The translations under genes were made by a program, and so were the position numbers. DNA of 8,149 nt from an archaeon. GTDB taxonomy: Archaea; Iainarchaeota; Iainarchaeia; Iainarchaeales; Iainarchaeaceae. The notes under the pieces are model-generated. The model ran no database searches, was not told where the DNA came from, and worked only from the letters and a program-made list of their open reading frames with translations. The stretch's first letter is position 1; each line of letters starts with the position of its first letter. The stretch covers positions 1 through 8,149 of the forward strand of contig JANLHD010000097.1 in assembly GCA_024653865.1 (NCBI GenBank). Direction: 5' to 3'. Shown piece by piece: positions 1 through 5,472 of this stretch.

Positions 1-713
1 ACCACTTCCTAGGGCTAGGCGGGCTTCTTGCCACAATGAACATACACGGAAGGGACTGGCCGATAACAATCTACGGCCCCAAGGGAATTAGGGGCAAGGT
101 CGAACAAACGCTAGAACTCGCAATGCTACGCCCCGGATTCGAAGTCAAATGCACAGAGGTTTCTTTTGGAAAAGTTTTGGAAAAAGAAAAATTTTCAATC
201 GAAGCATTCCCCCTCAAACACGAGGTGGATTGCTTCGGATACGTTTTCAAGGAAAAGGACAAGGAAGGAGAATTCGACAGGCAAAAAGCGCTAAAGCTTG
301 GCGTGCCCATCGGACCCATGTTCAGCCAGCTCCAAAACGGAAAAAATGTCACTGTAGAGGGAAAAACAATCAAGCCCGAACAGGTGATGGACAAATCAAA
401 GGCAAGGCAAGGAACCAAAATCTCCATGGTGTTCGACACACTGCCCTCCCCCTCATACCACAAGGCAATCAAGGACTCGGACGTCTTGATTCACGAAGCC
501 TCTTTTTTGGAGGAGAGAAAGGATCGGGCAAAAGAAACCATGCACTCAACAGCACTGCAAGCCGCGCAAGCAGCGAAAAAAACGAACGCAAAAAAACTCG
601 TGCTCTTCCACCTAAGCGCACGGCACAAGGAGGACGAAAAATTCGAAAACGAGGCGCGCAAAGAATTCCACGACGTGGTCGTGGCAAAGGATTTGCTGGA
701 GATTGACGTTTGA
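1..713 (+). CDS. rnz: Ribonuclease Z (tRNA 3'-processing endonuclease), 5' end outside the window
   Basis: Zinc-dependent endonuclease of the metallo-beta-lactamase fold that removes 3' trailers from precursor tRNAs in the cytoplasm. The frame is open from base 3 and reads HFLGLGGLLATM before the first ATG at 36, matching the family segment that follows the HxHxDH metal motif. Bases 1-2 (ac) fit the end of the Asp codon, so ATG 36 is an internal Met and about 60 N-terminal residues are missing. Counting from that Met: His62 in LKHEVDCFGYVF, Asp134 in MVFDTLPS (usually GDT, here FDT), the LIHEASF strand, His170 in MHSTALQAA and His192 in LFHLSARH are the expected later ligands. The central FDRQKALKLGVPIGP and LQNGKNVTVEG segments are also typical of RNase Z. 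The gene ends in TGA at 711-713. No sign of decay in the visible part. Confidence 0.93.
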   Translation, partial: HFLGLGGLLATMNIHGRDWPITIYGPKGIRGKVEQTLELAMLRPGFEVKCTEVSFGKVLEKEKFSIEAFPLKHEVDCFGYVFKEKDKEGEFDRQKALKLGVPIGPMFSQLQNGKNVTVEGKTIKPEQVMDKSKARQGTKISMVFDTLPSPSYHKAIKDSDVLIHEASFLEERKDRAKETMHSTALQAAQAAKKTNAKKLVLFHLSARHKEDEKFENEARKEFHDVVVAKDLLEIDV

Positions 714-750
714 AAAAGAGTAAAAATCAATGCCTGTAAAAAGCGTCGAT

Positions 751-760
751 TTTTTATATA
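751..760 (+). promoter_or_regulatory. TATA-like box for the small ORF at 790
   Basis: The run TTTTTATATA lies about 33 bases before ATG 790. Archaeal transcription starts about 25 bases downstream of the TATA centre, which would place the start near 780-784, just before that ATG. The T-rich run beginning at 750 could also act as an archaeal oligo-T terminator for rnz. This box lies inside the longer reading frame that begins at ATG 730, which argues against that earlier start. Confidence 0.5.
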
Positions 761-779
761 ATAAAAGAATTAAAATATT

Positions 780-785
780 AGGTGA
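780..785 (+). promoter_or_regulatory. Ribosome binding site deciding start 790
   Basis: AGGTGA is complementary to the conserved archaeal 16S 3' end (CACCUCC region) and is spaced four bases from ATG 790. The same GGTGA(T) core precedes the mini-ORF, the coiled-coil gene and pheT in this window. Confidence 0.6.
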
Positions 786-789
786 TTTA

Positions 790-1032
790 ATGCGAAACCC
801 AATTCACAGGCCAAACAGAAGAAAAGAAATTGCTCCAGAATCAAACATGTATAACGGACCTACCAAAGTATTTACTAGGCCATTGGCAAAATCAATACTT
901 TACCCTGCCCTCCCCGCTCAAGACAACTTAAAACGCCCAAAACCAACCCGTCTTGCCACCGCAACAAAAATGGACGGCAGCGGTGTAATTGAAGGACATT
1001 ACCTTGGAAGAAGGAAAACGGACAAAAAATAA
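790..1032 (+). CDS. Small basic proline-rich hypothetical protein (80 residues)
   Basis: I do not recognise a family. The protein has 18 Lys/Arg against 6 Asp/Glu, 9 prolines, no Cys, no Trp, and no membrane segment or signal peptide. It looks like a mostly disordered cationic protein, perhaps an RNA, DNA or ribosome binder (inference from composition only). The frame is open from ATG 730, but I chose ATG 790 because a Shine-Dalgarno-like AGGTGA (780-785) sits four bases before it and the TATA-like run at 751-760 would otherwise be coding. Its DNA is more AT-rich, with more A/T-ending codons, than the flanking genes. It stands alone between rnz and a nucleotidyltransferase, with its own apparent promoter. 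It could be a lineage-specific gene or, less likely, a chance ORF; the promoter plus ribosome site favours a real gene. Confidence 0.6.
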   Translation: MRNPIHRPNRRKEIAPESNMYNGPTKVFTRPLAKSILYPALPAQDNLKRPKPTRLATATKMDGSGVIEGHYLGRRKTDKK

Positions 1033-1089
1033 TTGCCCAAGTGAAATGCCAATATCCAAGAAAAGCGGCCCTGATTTTCAACAACAATG

Positions 1090-1097
1090 TATTTATT
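1090..1097 (+). promoter_or_regulatory. TATA-like box for the nucleotidyltransferase
   Basis: TATTTATT is centred about 26 bases before ATG 1120 and no Shine-Dalgarno-like sequence lies between. This spacing would put the transcript start on or next to the start codon, giving a leaderless mRNA (inference). Confidence 0.4.
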
Positions 1098-1119
1098 CTG
1101 TAATTTCATATTCTACGTC

Positions 1120-1842
1120 ATGAAAGCAGTAATACTCGCGGCGGGAAAGGGAGTTAGGCTTCGGCCGCTCACGGACCAGATTCCAAAGTGCATGGCGGCT
1201 GTAAAGGACAAGCCAATGCTCGAGCACATTCTGGACAGGCTCATTAAAGCCGGGGTAGACGAGGCGCACCTGGTCGTTGGCTACAAAAAGGAAATAATAG
1301 AGGACCACTTCGGCCCCGAATACGCGGGCATCAAGCTCAACTACTTCGTGCAAAAAGAGCAAAAGGGAACCGCGCACGCCGTGAGCCTTGTCGAAAAATA
1401 CATCGACGACAAATTTATCATAGCGAACTCGGACGTGATTACCGGCACAGGCAATTACAAAATGCTCGCGACAACGGACGAATTCGAGCAGGTCGACGGC
1501 CTCATACTCGCAAGAAAAGTAAAGGACCCATGGAGGTTTGGCGTGCTTAAAACAAACGAGACCGAAGTGGTTGGCATCGTGGAAAAACCCGACCCCGGCA
1601 ACGAGCCAAGCAACCTCGTGAGCATGGGAATCTACAGGTTCCGCAAGGACTTCTTCGAATCAATCAAAAACACGCCTCTCTCGCCGCGAAACGAATACGA
1701 ACTCGTGGACTCAATAAAGGATTACATTGTGCGCAACAAAAAGGTCGAATACAGGCTTTCCACGGGAAGCTGCGCGGACATCGGCAACATGGACGATTTG
1801 CAGCGCGCGAACGAAATGCTCGACGAAATATTCCCAAAATGA
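1120..1842 (+). CDS. Sugar-phosphate nucleotidyltransferase, single domain (240 residues)
   Basis: Transfers a nucleotidyl group from an NTP to a sugar 1-phosphate, making an NDP-sugar for glycan or glycolipid synthesis in the cytoplasm. The Rossmann-like nucleotidyltransferase signature is complete: LAAGKGVRLRPLT (residues 6-18) with Lys23, Gln78 and GTAHAV (83-88) at the nucleobase site, NSDV with metal-binding Asp105, and a later VEKP segment. The protein ends after about 240 residues, so the left-handed beta-helix acetyltransferase domain of archaeal GlmU-like bifunctional enzymes is absent. I chose ATG 1120 because MKAVILAAGKG is the family N-terminus and a TATA-like box lies at leaderless distance; the in-frame ATG at 1087 would add an atypical hydrophobic stretch. 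Gln plus GTAHAV suggests UTP or dTTP use with glucose 1-phosphate or a related sugar, but the exact substrate cannot be read. No other sugar-pathway gene is nearby. Confidence 0.88.
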   Translation: MKAVILAAGKGVRLRPLTDQIPKCMAAVKDKPMLEHILDRLIKAGVDEAHLVVGYKKEIIEDHFGPEYAGIKLNYFVQKEQKGTAHAVSLVEKYIDDKFIIANSDVITGTGNYKMLATTDEFEQVDGLILARKVKDPWRFGVLKTNETEVVGIVEKPDPGNEPSNLVSMGIYRFRKDFFESIKNTPLSPRNEYELVDSIKDYIVRNKKVEYRLSTGSCADIGNMDDLQRANEMLDEIFPK

Positions 1843-1853
1843 ATTTTCAAAAA

Positions 1854-2540
1854 TTACTTTGTGCTAAAAGATTGCCCGAGCTTCAAAATAACAGGAATCG
1901 TTTTGAGGTTGCTCTTGTCTATGCGCTCCTTGAAATCAACCGGGTCCGCGATAATCGAATCGAATGAATTATAGTGCATTGGAATCACGAACTTTGGCTT
2001 CATGGACTTGGTCGCGCGCACGGCATCAATCACATCCATTGTCGAAGAGCCGCCAATCGGGAGAATTGCCACATCGCACGCGGTACCCACAAAAGAATCC
2101 GTAAGCGCGGTATTGCCCGCGAAAAATACCCTTTCGCCGGATTTCTCAAAACAAAAACTCAATGGGTAAAATGAGTTTGGGTAATGCGCCCCGGTGACCT
2201 CGATTTGAATACCGCGCAAATTGAACTTGTCACCGATCTTCACGTTGTGCTTTTGCGTTGAAGGAATGCCCAGCTCGTTTAGCACCGATTCGTGGCCGAC
2301 GACAACCGAGCCCTCGCGCATCGCAATTTCCGAAACAAGCGCTCTGTCAAAGTGGTCAAAATGCTCGTTGCTCACAAAAATCGCGTCAATTTTCGACAAT
2401 TTTTTGGATGACACCGGGCATTTCTCATTGAACTTCATCGCCATGTCACCCACCGGCTCGTTTATGAAAGGGTCCACAAGGAACGTTGCACCGGAAAACT
2501 GAAGTTTGAAAAAGGAATGCCAAAGGAACTGGATCTTCAA
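1854..2540 (-). CDS. UlaG/UPF0173-like metallo-beta-lactamase-fold protein with altered metal ligands
   Basis: Member of the broad COG2220 hydrolase group; the substrate is unknown. Numbering is from an upstream TTG at 2558. The metal motif reads N64-E-H66-F-D68-H69, so the first His of HxHxDH is Asn. His125 (GAHYP) and His195 (PMHYNSF) are kept, but the bridging Asp of the usual GDT is Asn149 (GNT). The LPIGGSSTMDVIDAV and PKFVIPMHY segments are typical of the family. Asn at the first position is known from subclass B2 beta-lactamases, which work with one zinc; loss of the bridging Asp as well is less usual, so activity is uncertain. No ATG fits the N-terminus. TTG 2540 gives MKIQFLWHSFF, the family pattern; TTG 2558 adds six residues. 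The gene faces the nucleotidyltransferase with an 11-base gap and diverges from the membrane-protein gene. Confidence 0.85.
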   Translation of the reverse strand: MKIQFLWHSFFKLQFSGATFLVDPFINEPVGDMAMKFNEKCPVSSKKLSKIDAIFVSNEHFDHFDRALVSEIAMREGSVVVGHESVLNELGIPSTQKHNVKIGDKFNLRGIQIEVTGAHYPNSFYPLSFCFEKSGERVFFAGNTALTDSFVGTACDVAILPIGGSSTMDVIDAVRATKSMKPKFVIPMHYNSFDSIIADPVDFKERIDKSNLKTIPVILKLGQSFSTK

Positions 2541-2577
2541 AGATGACCACTCGCGCAAAGAAGTAAGAGAAACCGTG

Positions 2578-2586
2578 TATATTAAG
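2578..2586 (-). promoter_or_regulatory. TATA-like box for the metallo-beta-lactamase-fold gene
   Basis: On the minus strand this reads CTTAATATA. A start about 25 bases downstream falls near 2556, leaving a leader of about 16 bases before TTG 2540, or an almost leaderless start at TTG 2558. Only a weak Shine-Dalgarno-like match (GAGTGG) lies in that leader, so the start stays uncertain between the two. Confidence 0.45.
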
Positions 2587-2606
2587 CTTCCCTCCGAAAA
2601 AAGCGA

Positions 2607-2629
2607 GTGGCACGGCAGGAACTTGCCAC
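2607..2629. promoter_or_regulatory. Inverted repeat between divergent promoters, possible operator
   Basis: GTGGCA (2607-2612) is inverted as TGCCAC (2624-2629) around an 11-base centre. It lies midway between the minus-strand TATA-like box (2578-2586) and the plus-strand one (2645-2654), where a regulator of both genes could bind. Six-base arms are short, so chance is possible. Confidence 0.25.
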
Positions 2630-2644
2630 AAGCGCGGCAAAAAG

Positions 2645-2654
2645 TTTAACTAAA
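2645..2654 (+). promoter_or_regulatory. TATA-like box for the membrane-anchored protein
   Basis: TTTAACTAAA is centred about 26-28 bases before ATG 2676, with no ribosome binding site in between. This fits a leaderless transcript and supports choosing 2676 over the in-frame GTG 2607 and ATG 2661. Confidence 0.45.
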
Positions 2655-2675
2655 AGTAGAATGCAATATTTCTTC

Positions 2676-3458
2676 ATGAAAAAAATCGTTTTCCTGCTTG
2701 CCCTTCTCGCATTCCCAGCCATCGTGCAATCGGCAAGCATAGAAACACTTGACATACTGGTCTCAATCGACCAGTCCGGAAACGCGGGCATCACGGAAAC
2801 CTACATCATACAATTCACAAGCCCCTTCGAGGAGCGAGAATTCCAGGACAAGGCAATAGAAAATTCCTCAAGCGTTTCCGCATGGATGGCGGATTATGAA
2901 TTCTTCACGCCGCACTTTGCGCTGGACACGACAAGAATAAGAAACTCCTCGATAAGCTACGCACCGGAATTCAAGAGGCTCGTTTTTGAATACACTTTGA
3001 AGGACTCCTTTGCGCGGCTCACGGCGAATGAACAGAGGGCAAATTTTTTCATAATAGACGATAGGCAACTTGGGTCATTCATAGAATCCGGAAGCGTCAT
3101 AGTCCCGGAAAACATCACGCTGAGGATAAGGTTCCCGCCGGGTGCTGAAATAGACCAGCAAAGGCTGCCGGAAAAGGCGGTCGTTTCCAACAACGAAATA
3201 CTGCTAAGCGGCATACAGAGCAACAATATCAGAATCACCTACATGGTGCCAAAACCCATTGTTCCGACCACGGATTTGGTGGAAGGAATTTCAAACCTCT
3301 ACCTCTTCATGGCCCCGGTTGCAATCCTTCTTATCGTCGGCTACATCAAGCGCGACGAGATAGAGGAAAAAGTGGAAGATTATCTTGTGAAGCACTCGAA
3401 AATAAATAAAAGGGAAAACGACGAGGACATCAACCTCGATTTTGACGAGAACCCCTAA
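2676..3458 (+). CDS. Secreted, single-pass membrane-anchored protein of unknown function (260 residues)
   Basis: The first 19 or so residues (MKKIVFLLALLAFPAIVQS) form a clear signal peptide with likely cleavage near residues 19-20. Then comes an extracytoplasmic region (about 20-205), rich in short alternating hydrophobic stretches that suggest beta strands. One membrane helix (about 206-224, LYLFMAPVAILLIVGYI) is followed by KR and a 36-residue highly charged, acidic-ended tail. Basic residues just inside the helix predict a type I topology: ectodomain out, tail in. Fragments such as ISIDQSGNAGITETY-like strand pairs recall the N-terminal domains of several archaeal membrane proteins (DUF2207-like), but I cannot make a firm match. 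There are no Cys residues and no catalytic motif I recognise. ATG 2676 is chosen because the signal peptide begins there; GTG 2607 would add 23 unlikely residues. The 3' end overlaps the convergent PIN gene by 29 bases. Confidence 0.78.
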   Translation: MKKIVFLLALLAFPAIVQSASIETLDILVSIDQSGNAGITETYIIQFTSPFEEREFQDKAIENSSSVSAWMADYEFFTPHFALDTTRIRNSSISYAPEFKRLVFEYTLKDSFARLTANEQRANFFIIDDRQLGSFIESGSVIVPENITLRIRFPPGAEIDQQRLPEKAVVSNNEILLSGIQSNNIRITYMVPKPIVPTTDLVEGISNLYLFMAPVAILLIVGYIKRDEIEEKVEDYLVKHSKINKRENDEDINLDFDENP

Positions 3459-3849
3459 ACGATTTGTGCCTCTTGATTTCGCCCTGCGCCACGCCGGAAA
3501 ATTTTACCCCCATTTTTTTGAGGACATTCTGCACGCTGTAATCGTCCGTAATAACCTCGAACTTCTCGCCCCTGCCGCGAAACTCCATGGATAGCGCAAT
3601 TATCGAGGCGTCCGCATCGCCCAAATTTGTCCCCGATTCTCCCGCCTTCTCCCAGGTAGTTTGCATCGAAAGCGGGCATGGGTCCTGGATTGCCAAAAGC
3701 CCTGTTGAAAGCGCGTTTTCGGCGAGGCTTTTGCTCCGAAAATCCCTCCACTCCGCAAAAACCTTCGAGGTCGTGAAATAGCGGTTGCCCTCATCGAAAG
3801 AAAAATTCTCCGAGTTCAAAAGCGCCGCGGCGTCAAGAATGTAGATCAA
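3430..3849 (-). CDS. Nob1-like PIN-domain ribonuclease without zinc ribbon (139 residues)
   Basis: PIN-fold metal-dependent RNase most like Nob1, which makes the final cut at the 3' end of 16S/18S rRNA precursors. The acidic site is complete: Asp6 (YILDAAAL), Glu33 (KVFAEWRD), Asp78 and Asp80 (LGDADASIIAL), and Asp102/Asp103 in ITDDYSVQNVLKKMGV, the segment most diagnostic of Nob1. Known archaeal Nob1 carries a C-terminal four-cysteine zinc ribbon; here the protein ends in a basic tail (EIKRHKSFRGSRQNRG) and has only one Cys, at position 58. No other minus-strand frame downstream supplies the ribbon. The start is TTG 3849, since no ATG or GTG precedes IYILD in frame; a TATA-like run near 3887-3897 leaves a leader of about 17 bases. 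It could be a reduced Nob1 or another PIN nuclease (VapC-like); no antitoxin gene lies beside it. Confidence 0.78.
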   Translation of the reverse strand: MIYILDAAALLNSENFSFDEGNRYFTTSKVFAEWRDFRSKSLAENALSTGLLAIQDPCPLSMQTTWEKAGESGTNLGDADASIIALSMEFRGRGEKFEVITDDYSVQNVLKKMGVKFSGVAQGEIKRHKSFRGSRQNRG

Positions 3850-3886
3850 AAGTACCCCGCCATGCCAATTTATGGGTTTGCAACGC

Positions 3887-3900
3887 TTTTAATATTAATT
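3887..3900. promoter_or_regulatory. Shared AT-rich divergent promoter for the PIN gene and pheS
   Basis: The run TTTTAATATTAATT can serve as a TATA region in both directions. Going right it lies about 26-36 bases before ATG 3926, giving a very short leader or none for pheS. Going left it places a start near 3866, about 17 bases before TTG 3849. No strong Shine-Dalgarno sequence precedes pheS, consistent with a leaderless or nearly leaderless message. Confidence 0.5.
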
Positions 3901-3915
3901 ATTCACTTAATTAAT
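3894..3915. promoter_or_regulatory. Inverted repeat at the pheS promoter, possible operator
   Basis: ATTAATT (3894-3900) is inverted as AATTAAT (3909-3915) with an 8-base centre, giving a dyad overlapping the start region of pheS. The arms are purely A/T and in AT-rich sequence, so the statistical weight is low. Confidence 0.22.
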
Positions 3916-3925
3916 CGTTGAAAAC

Positions 3926-5380
3926 ATGGCGCCAACCGACAATGTCTCTAGCCTGAGCGAAATAGAGAGAAAAACCCTCAGGGTTCTTTTCCAAAACCCC
4001 CAAACAACCGGGGAAATAGCGTCCGCATCGGGGCTCAACATCGATTCGGTGAGAAGGGCGATCAACTGGCTCGAGCAAAAGGGGTTCGCCCAAACACAAA
4101 CACAAAAGAGCACGAGGCTCTTGCTCACAAAAGAAGGAAATGACGCGCTCGAAAAAGGCCTGCCCGAAGAGAGGCTTTTGAATGCGCTATCTGAAAAAAA
4201 CGCGGCGACTTTTTCCGAAGCAATGAAAAAAGCCGGCCTTAGCCAACAGGAGTTCAACGTGGCCCTTGGCATAAACAAGCGCAACGCATTTTTGGCGATC
4301 ACAAAAAAAGAAGAGCCCATGCTGCTTCTCACAGGGGTGAGTTCGGAAACAAAAAACCCGTTCCCCGAAAAAAAGGCATTGGAGGAAATTTTTGCGCGAA
4401 AAAAACCATCCGACCAGAATGCCGCAAAATCGCTCCTGTCACGGGGGCTTGCGGAAGAGAAGGAAGAATCGGAGCTTCGCGTGAAAATCACCCCGCAGGG
4501 AAACGCGGCGCTGAACACAAAGGAATTTTCCGAAGAAAGAAAATACAACATCCACGAAGCCGTGCCGCAAATCTATCCGGGAAAAAAACAGCCGTACGTG
4601 CAGTTTCTCAATAACATAAGAAGAAAGCTCGTTGGATTGGGTTTTAAGGAAATGCAAGAGCGCCTAATCAATCAGGAATTCTACAATTTTGACGTCCTCT
4701 TCCAGCCGCAAAACCACCCCGCAAGGACCTGGACCGACACATACCAGCTCACCTACCCCAAAATAGGCAGGCTCCCGGCAAAAGAAAAAGTGCTTGCAAT
4801 AAAAAATGCGCACGAACATGGCGGAAAAACAAACTCGAGCGGATGGGGTTATAAGTGGAGCGAGGAAATTGCCTCAAGGCTCATGCCAACCGCACACGGA
4901 ACAGCTGCGGACGCCAGGCAAATGGTGGAAGGAGTCGAGTATCCGAGAAAATACTTTGTGATAAACAGGTGCTTTAGGCCGGACGTCCTTGACGCAACAC
5001 ATTTAATAGAATTCAACCAGCTCGACGGCTTCATAGTTGGGCCGAACCTAAACTTTGCGAACCTTCTTGGAATACTCAAGGATTTTGCAAAAGAAATAGC
5101 AGGAGCAGAGGACGTCCGATTCTACCCGGACTATTACCCTTTTACGGAACCCTCCGTTCAATTGTCCGCAAAGCACCCAGAACTTGGATGGGTGGAATTT
5201 GCGGGCGCAGGAATATTTAGGCCGGAAATTACCCAAAGCCTTGGAATCAAAGGAAACGTGCTCGCATGGGGAATGGGAGTGGACCGGCTCGCAATGTTCA
5301 AGCTCGGAATAAAGGACATAAGGCACCTATTCTCCGACGATTTGAAGTGGCTGCGCGAGAGCAAAATGGTGATGGAATGA
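3926..5380 (+). CDS. pheS: Phenylalanyl-tRNA synthetase alpha subunit
   Basis: Catalytic subunit of the heterotetrameric class II synthetase that attaches phenylalanine to tRNA(Phe). At 484 residues it is of the archaeal/eukaryotic type. The N-terminal ~205 residues contain winged-helix DNA-binding-fold modules (TTGEIASASGLNIDSVRRAINWLEQKG at about 30-56) that bind tRNA in relatives, replacing the bacterial coiled coil. The class II core runs from about 208: QPQNHPAR (260-267), TAHGTAADAR (322-331), motif 2 with RCFRPD (348-353) and LIEFNQLDG, the active-site loop WVEFAGAGIFRPE (422-434), and motif 3 GMGVDRLAMF with Arg454. All expected signatures are present and nothing looks broken. ATG 3926 follows the promoter at leaderless distance. 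The last four bases, ATGA (5377-5380), also begin the next mini-ORF. First gene of an apparent operon with the coiled-coil gene and pheT. Confidence 0.96.
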   Translation: MAPTDNVSSLSEIERKTLRVLFQNPQTTGEIASASGLNIDSVRRAINWLEQKGFAQTQTQKSTRLLLTKEGNDALEKGLPEERLLNALSEKNAATFSEAMKKAGLSQQEFNVALGINKRNAFLAITKKEEPMLLLTGVSSETKNPFPEKKALEEIFARKKPSDQNAAKSLLSRGLAEEKEESELRVKITPQGNAALNTKEFSEERKYNIHEAVPQIYPGKKQPYVQFLNNIRRKLVGLGFKEMQERLINQEFYNFDVLFQPQNHPARTWTDTYQLTYPKIGRLPAKEKVLAIKNAHEHGGKTNSSGWGYKWSEEIASRLMPTAHGTAADARQMVEGVEYPRKYFVINRCFRPDVLDATHLIEFNQLDGFIVGPNLNFANLLGILKDFAKEIAGAEDVRFYPDYYPFTEPSVQLSAKHPELGWVEFAGAGIFRPEITQSLGIKGNVLAWGMGVDRLAMFKLGIKDIRHLFSDDLKWLRESKMVME

Positions 5381-5382
5381 AA
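5367..5382 (+). repeat. 16-bp direct repeat, copy 1 (pheS end, ribosome site and mini-ORF start)
   Basis: A perfect 16-base match to 5459-5474, 92 bases downstream. It holds a Shine-Dalgarno core GGTGAT (5368-5373), three spacer bases, and ATGA, in which the pheS stop TGA overlaps the ATG of the mini-ORF. Both copies end the upstream frame with Val-Met-Glu-stop. Part of the identity is expected because both are ribosome site plus ATGA, but the full 16 bases go beyond that need. Confidence 0.85.
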
Positions 5383-5472
5383 ACATTGCTGAATATTACC
5401 GCGGCATTGAGAAAAACGAAATGCCGCACATATGCGGTACAGCCGATCGCAAGCGGCTTGGTGATGGAATGA
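5377..5472 (+). CDS. 31-residue mini-ORF linking pheS to the coiled-coil gene
   Basis: It starts at the ATG overlapping the pheS stop (ATGA, 5377-5380), with GGTGAT three bases before it, and ends in TGA at 5470-5472, whose ATGA (5469-5472) starts the next gene. The product has no recognisable domain: hydrophobic start (MKTLLNITAAL), one Cys, one Tyr, no Phe, ending in GLVME like the pheS end (MVME). Ribosomes leaving pheS could reinitiate here and then at the coiled-coil gene. The peptide itself may not matter; the frame may simply carry ribosomes across the structured segment. It could also be a chance ORF inside an inserted unit bounded by the 16-bp repeats. Ribosome site and double stop/start overlap are visible; translation is inference. 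Confidence 0.42.
   Translation: MKTLLNITAALRKTKCRTYAVQPIASGLVME
5401..5427 (+). repeat. Hairpin A: 8-bp inverted repeat in the pheS downstream segment
   Basis: GCGGCATT (5401-5408) pairs perfectly with AATGCCGC (5420-5427) around an 11-base A-rich loop. The right arm is shared with the hairpin at 5422-5439, so the two cannot form together. No T-run follows, so it is not a bacterial-type terminator. Confidence 0.6.
5422..5439 (+). repeat. Hairpin C: 7-bp stem competing with hairpin A
   Basis: TGCCGCA (5422-5428) pairs with TGCGGTA (5433-5439) with one G-U pair and a 4-base CATA loop. The second arm GCGGTA (5434-5439) can also pair with TACCGC (5397-5402), the left flank of hairpin A. Which fold prevails may depend on ribosome position. 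Confidence 0.45.

Noticed and set aside
149..706. 185-codon open frame overlapping rnz in another frame
   Set aside because: It lies entirely within the clearly coding RNase Z frame, has an Arg/Lys-rich composition typical of a shadow frame, and no ribosome site.
730..789. Upstream ATG 730 as the start of the small basic protein
   Set aside because: It would translate the TATA-like box and lacks a ribosome site, whereas ATG 790 has AGGTGA at good spacing.
1842..1855. AATTTT/AAAATT inverted repeat between convergent genes as a hairpin terminator
   Set aside because: Only two bases separate the arms and the stem is pure A/T, so it cannot form a meaningful hairpin.
3430..3849. Toxin-antitoxin (VapC-type) reading of the PIN gene
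   Set aside because: No small antitoxin ORF is adjacent on the same strand, and the TDDYSVQN segment fits Nob1 better.
5369..5392. C/D box guide RNA (GTGATGG as C box, CTGA as D' box 13 bases later)
   Set aside because: The C box is imperfect and no C' or final D box follows at suitable spacing, so a complete C/D sRNA cannot be built.
5377..5472. Phenylalanine-sensing leader peptide like bacterial PheM
   Set aside because: The mini-ORF has no Phe codon and lies after pheS rather than ahead of the operon, and no T-run terminator follows the hairpins.
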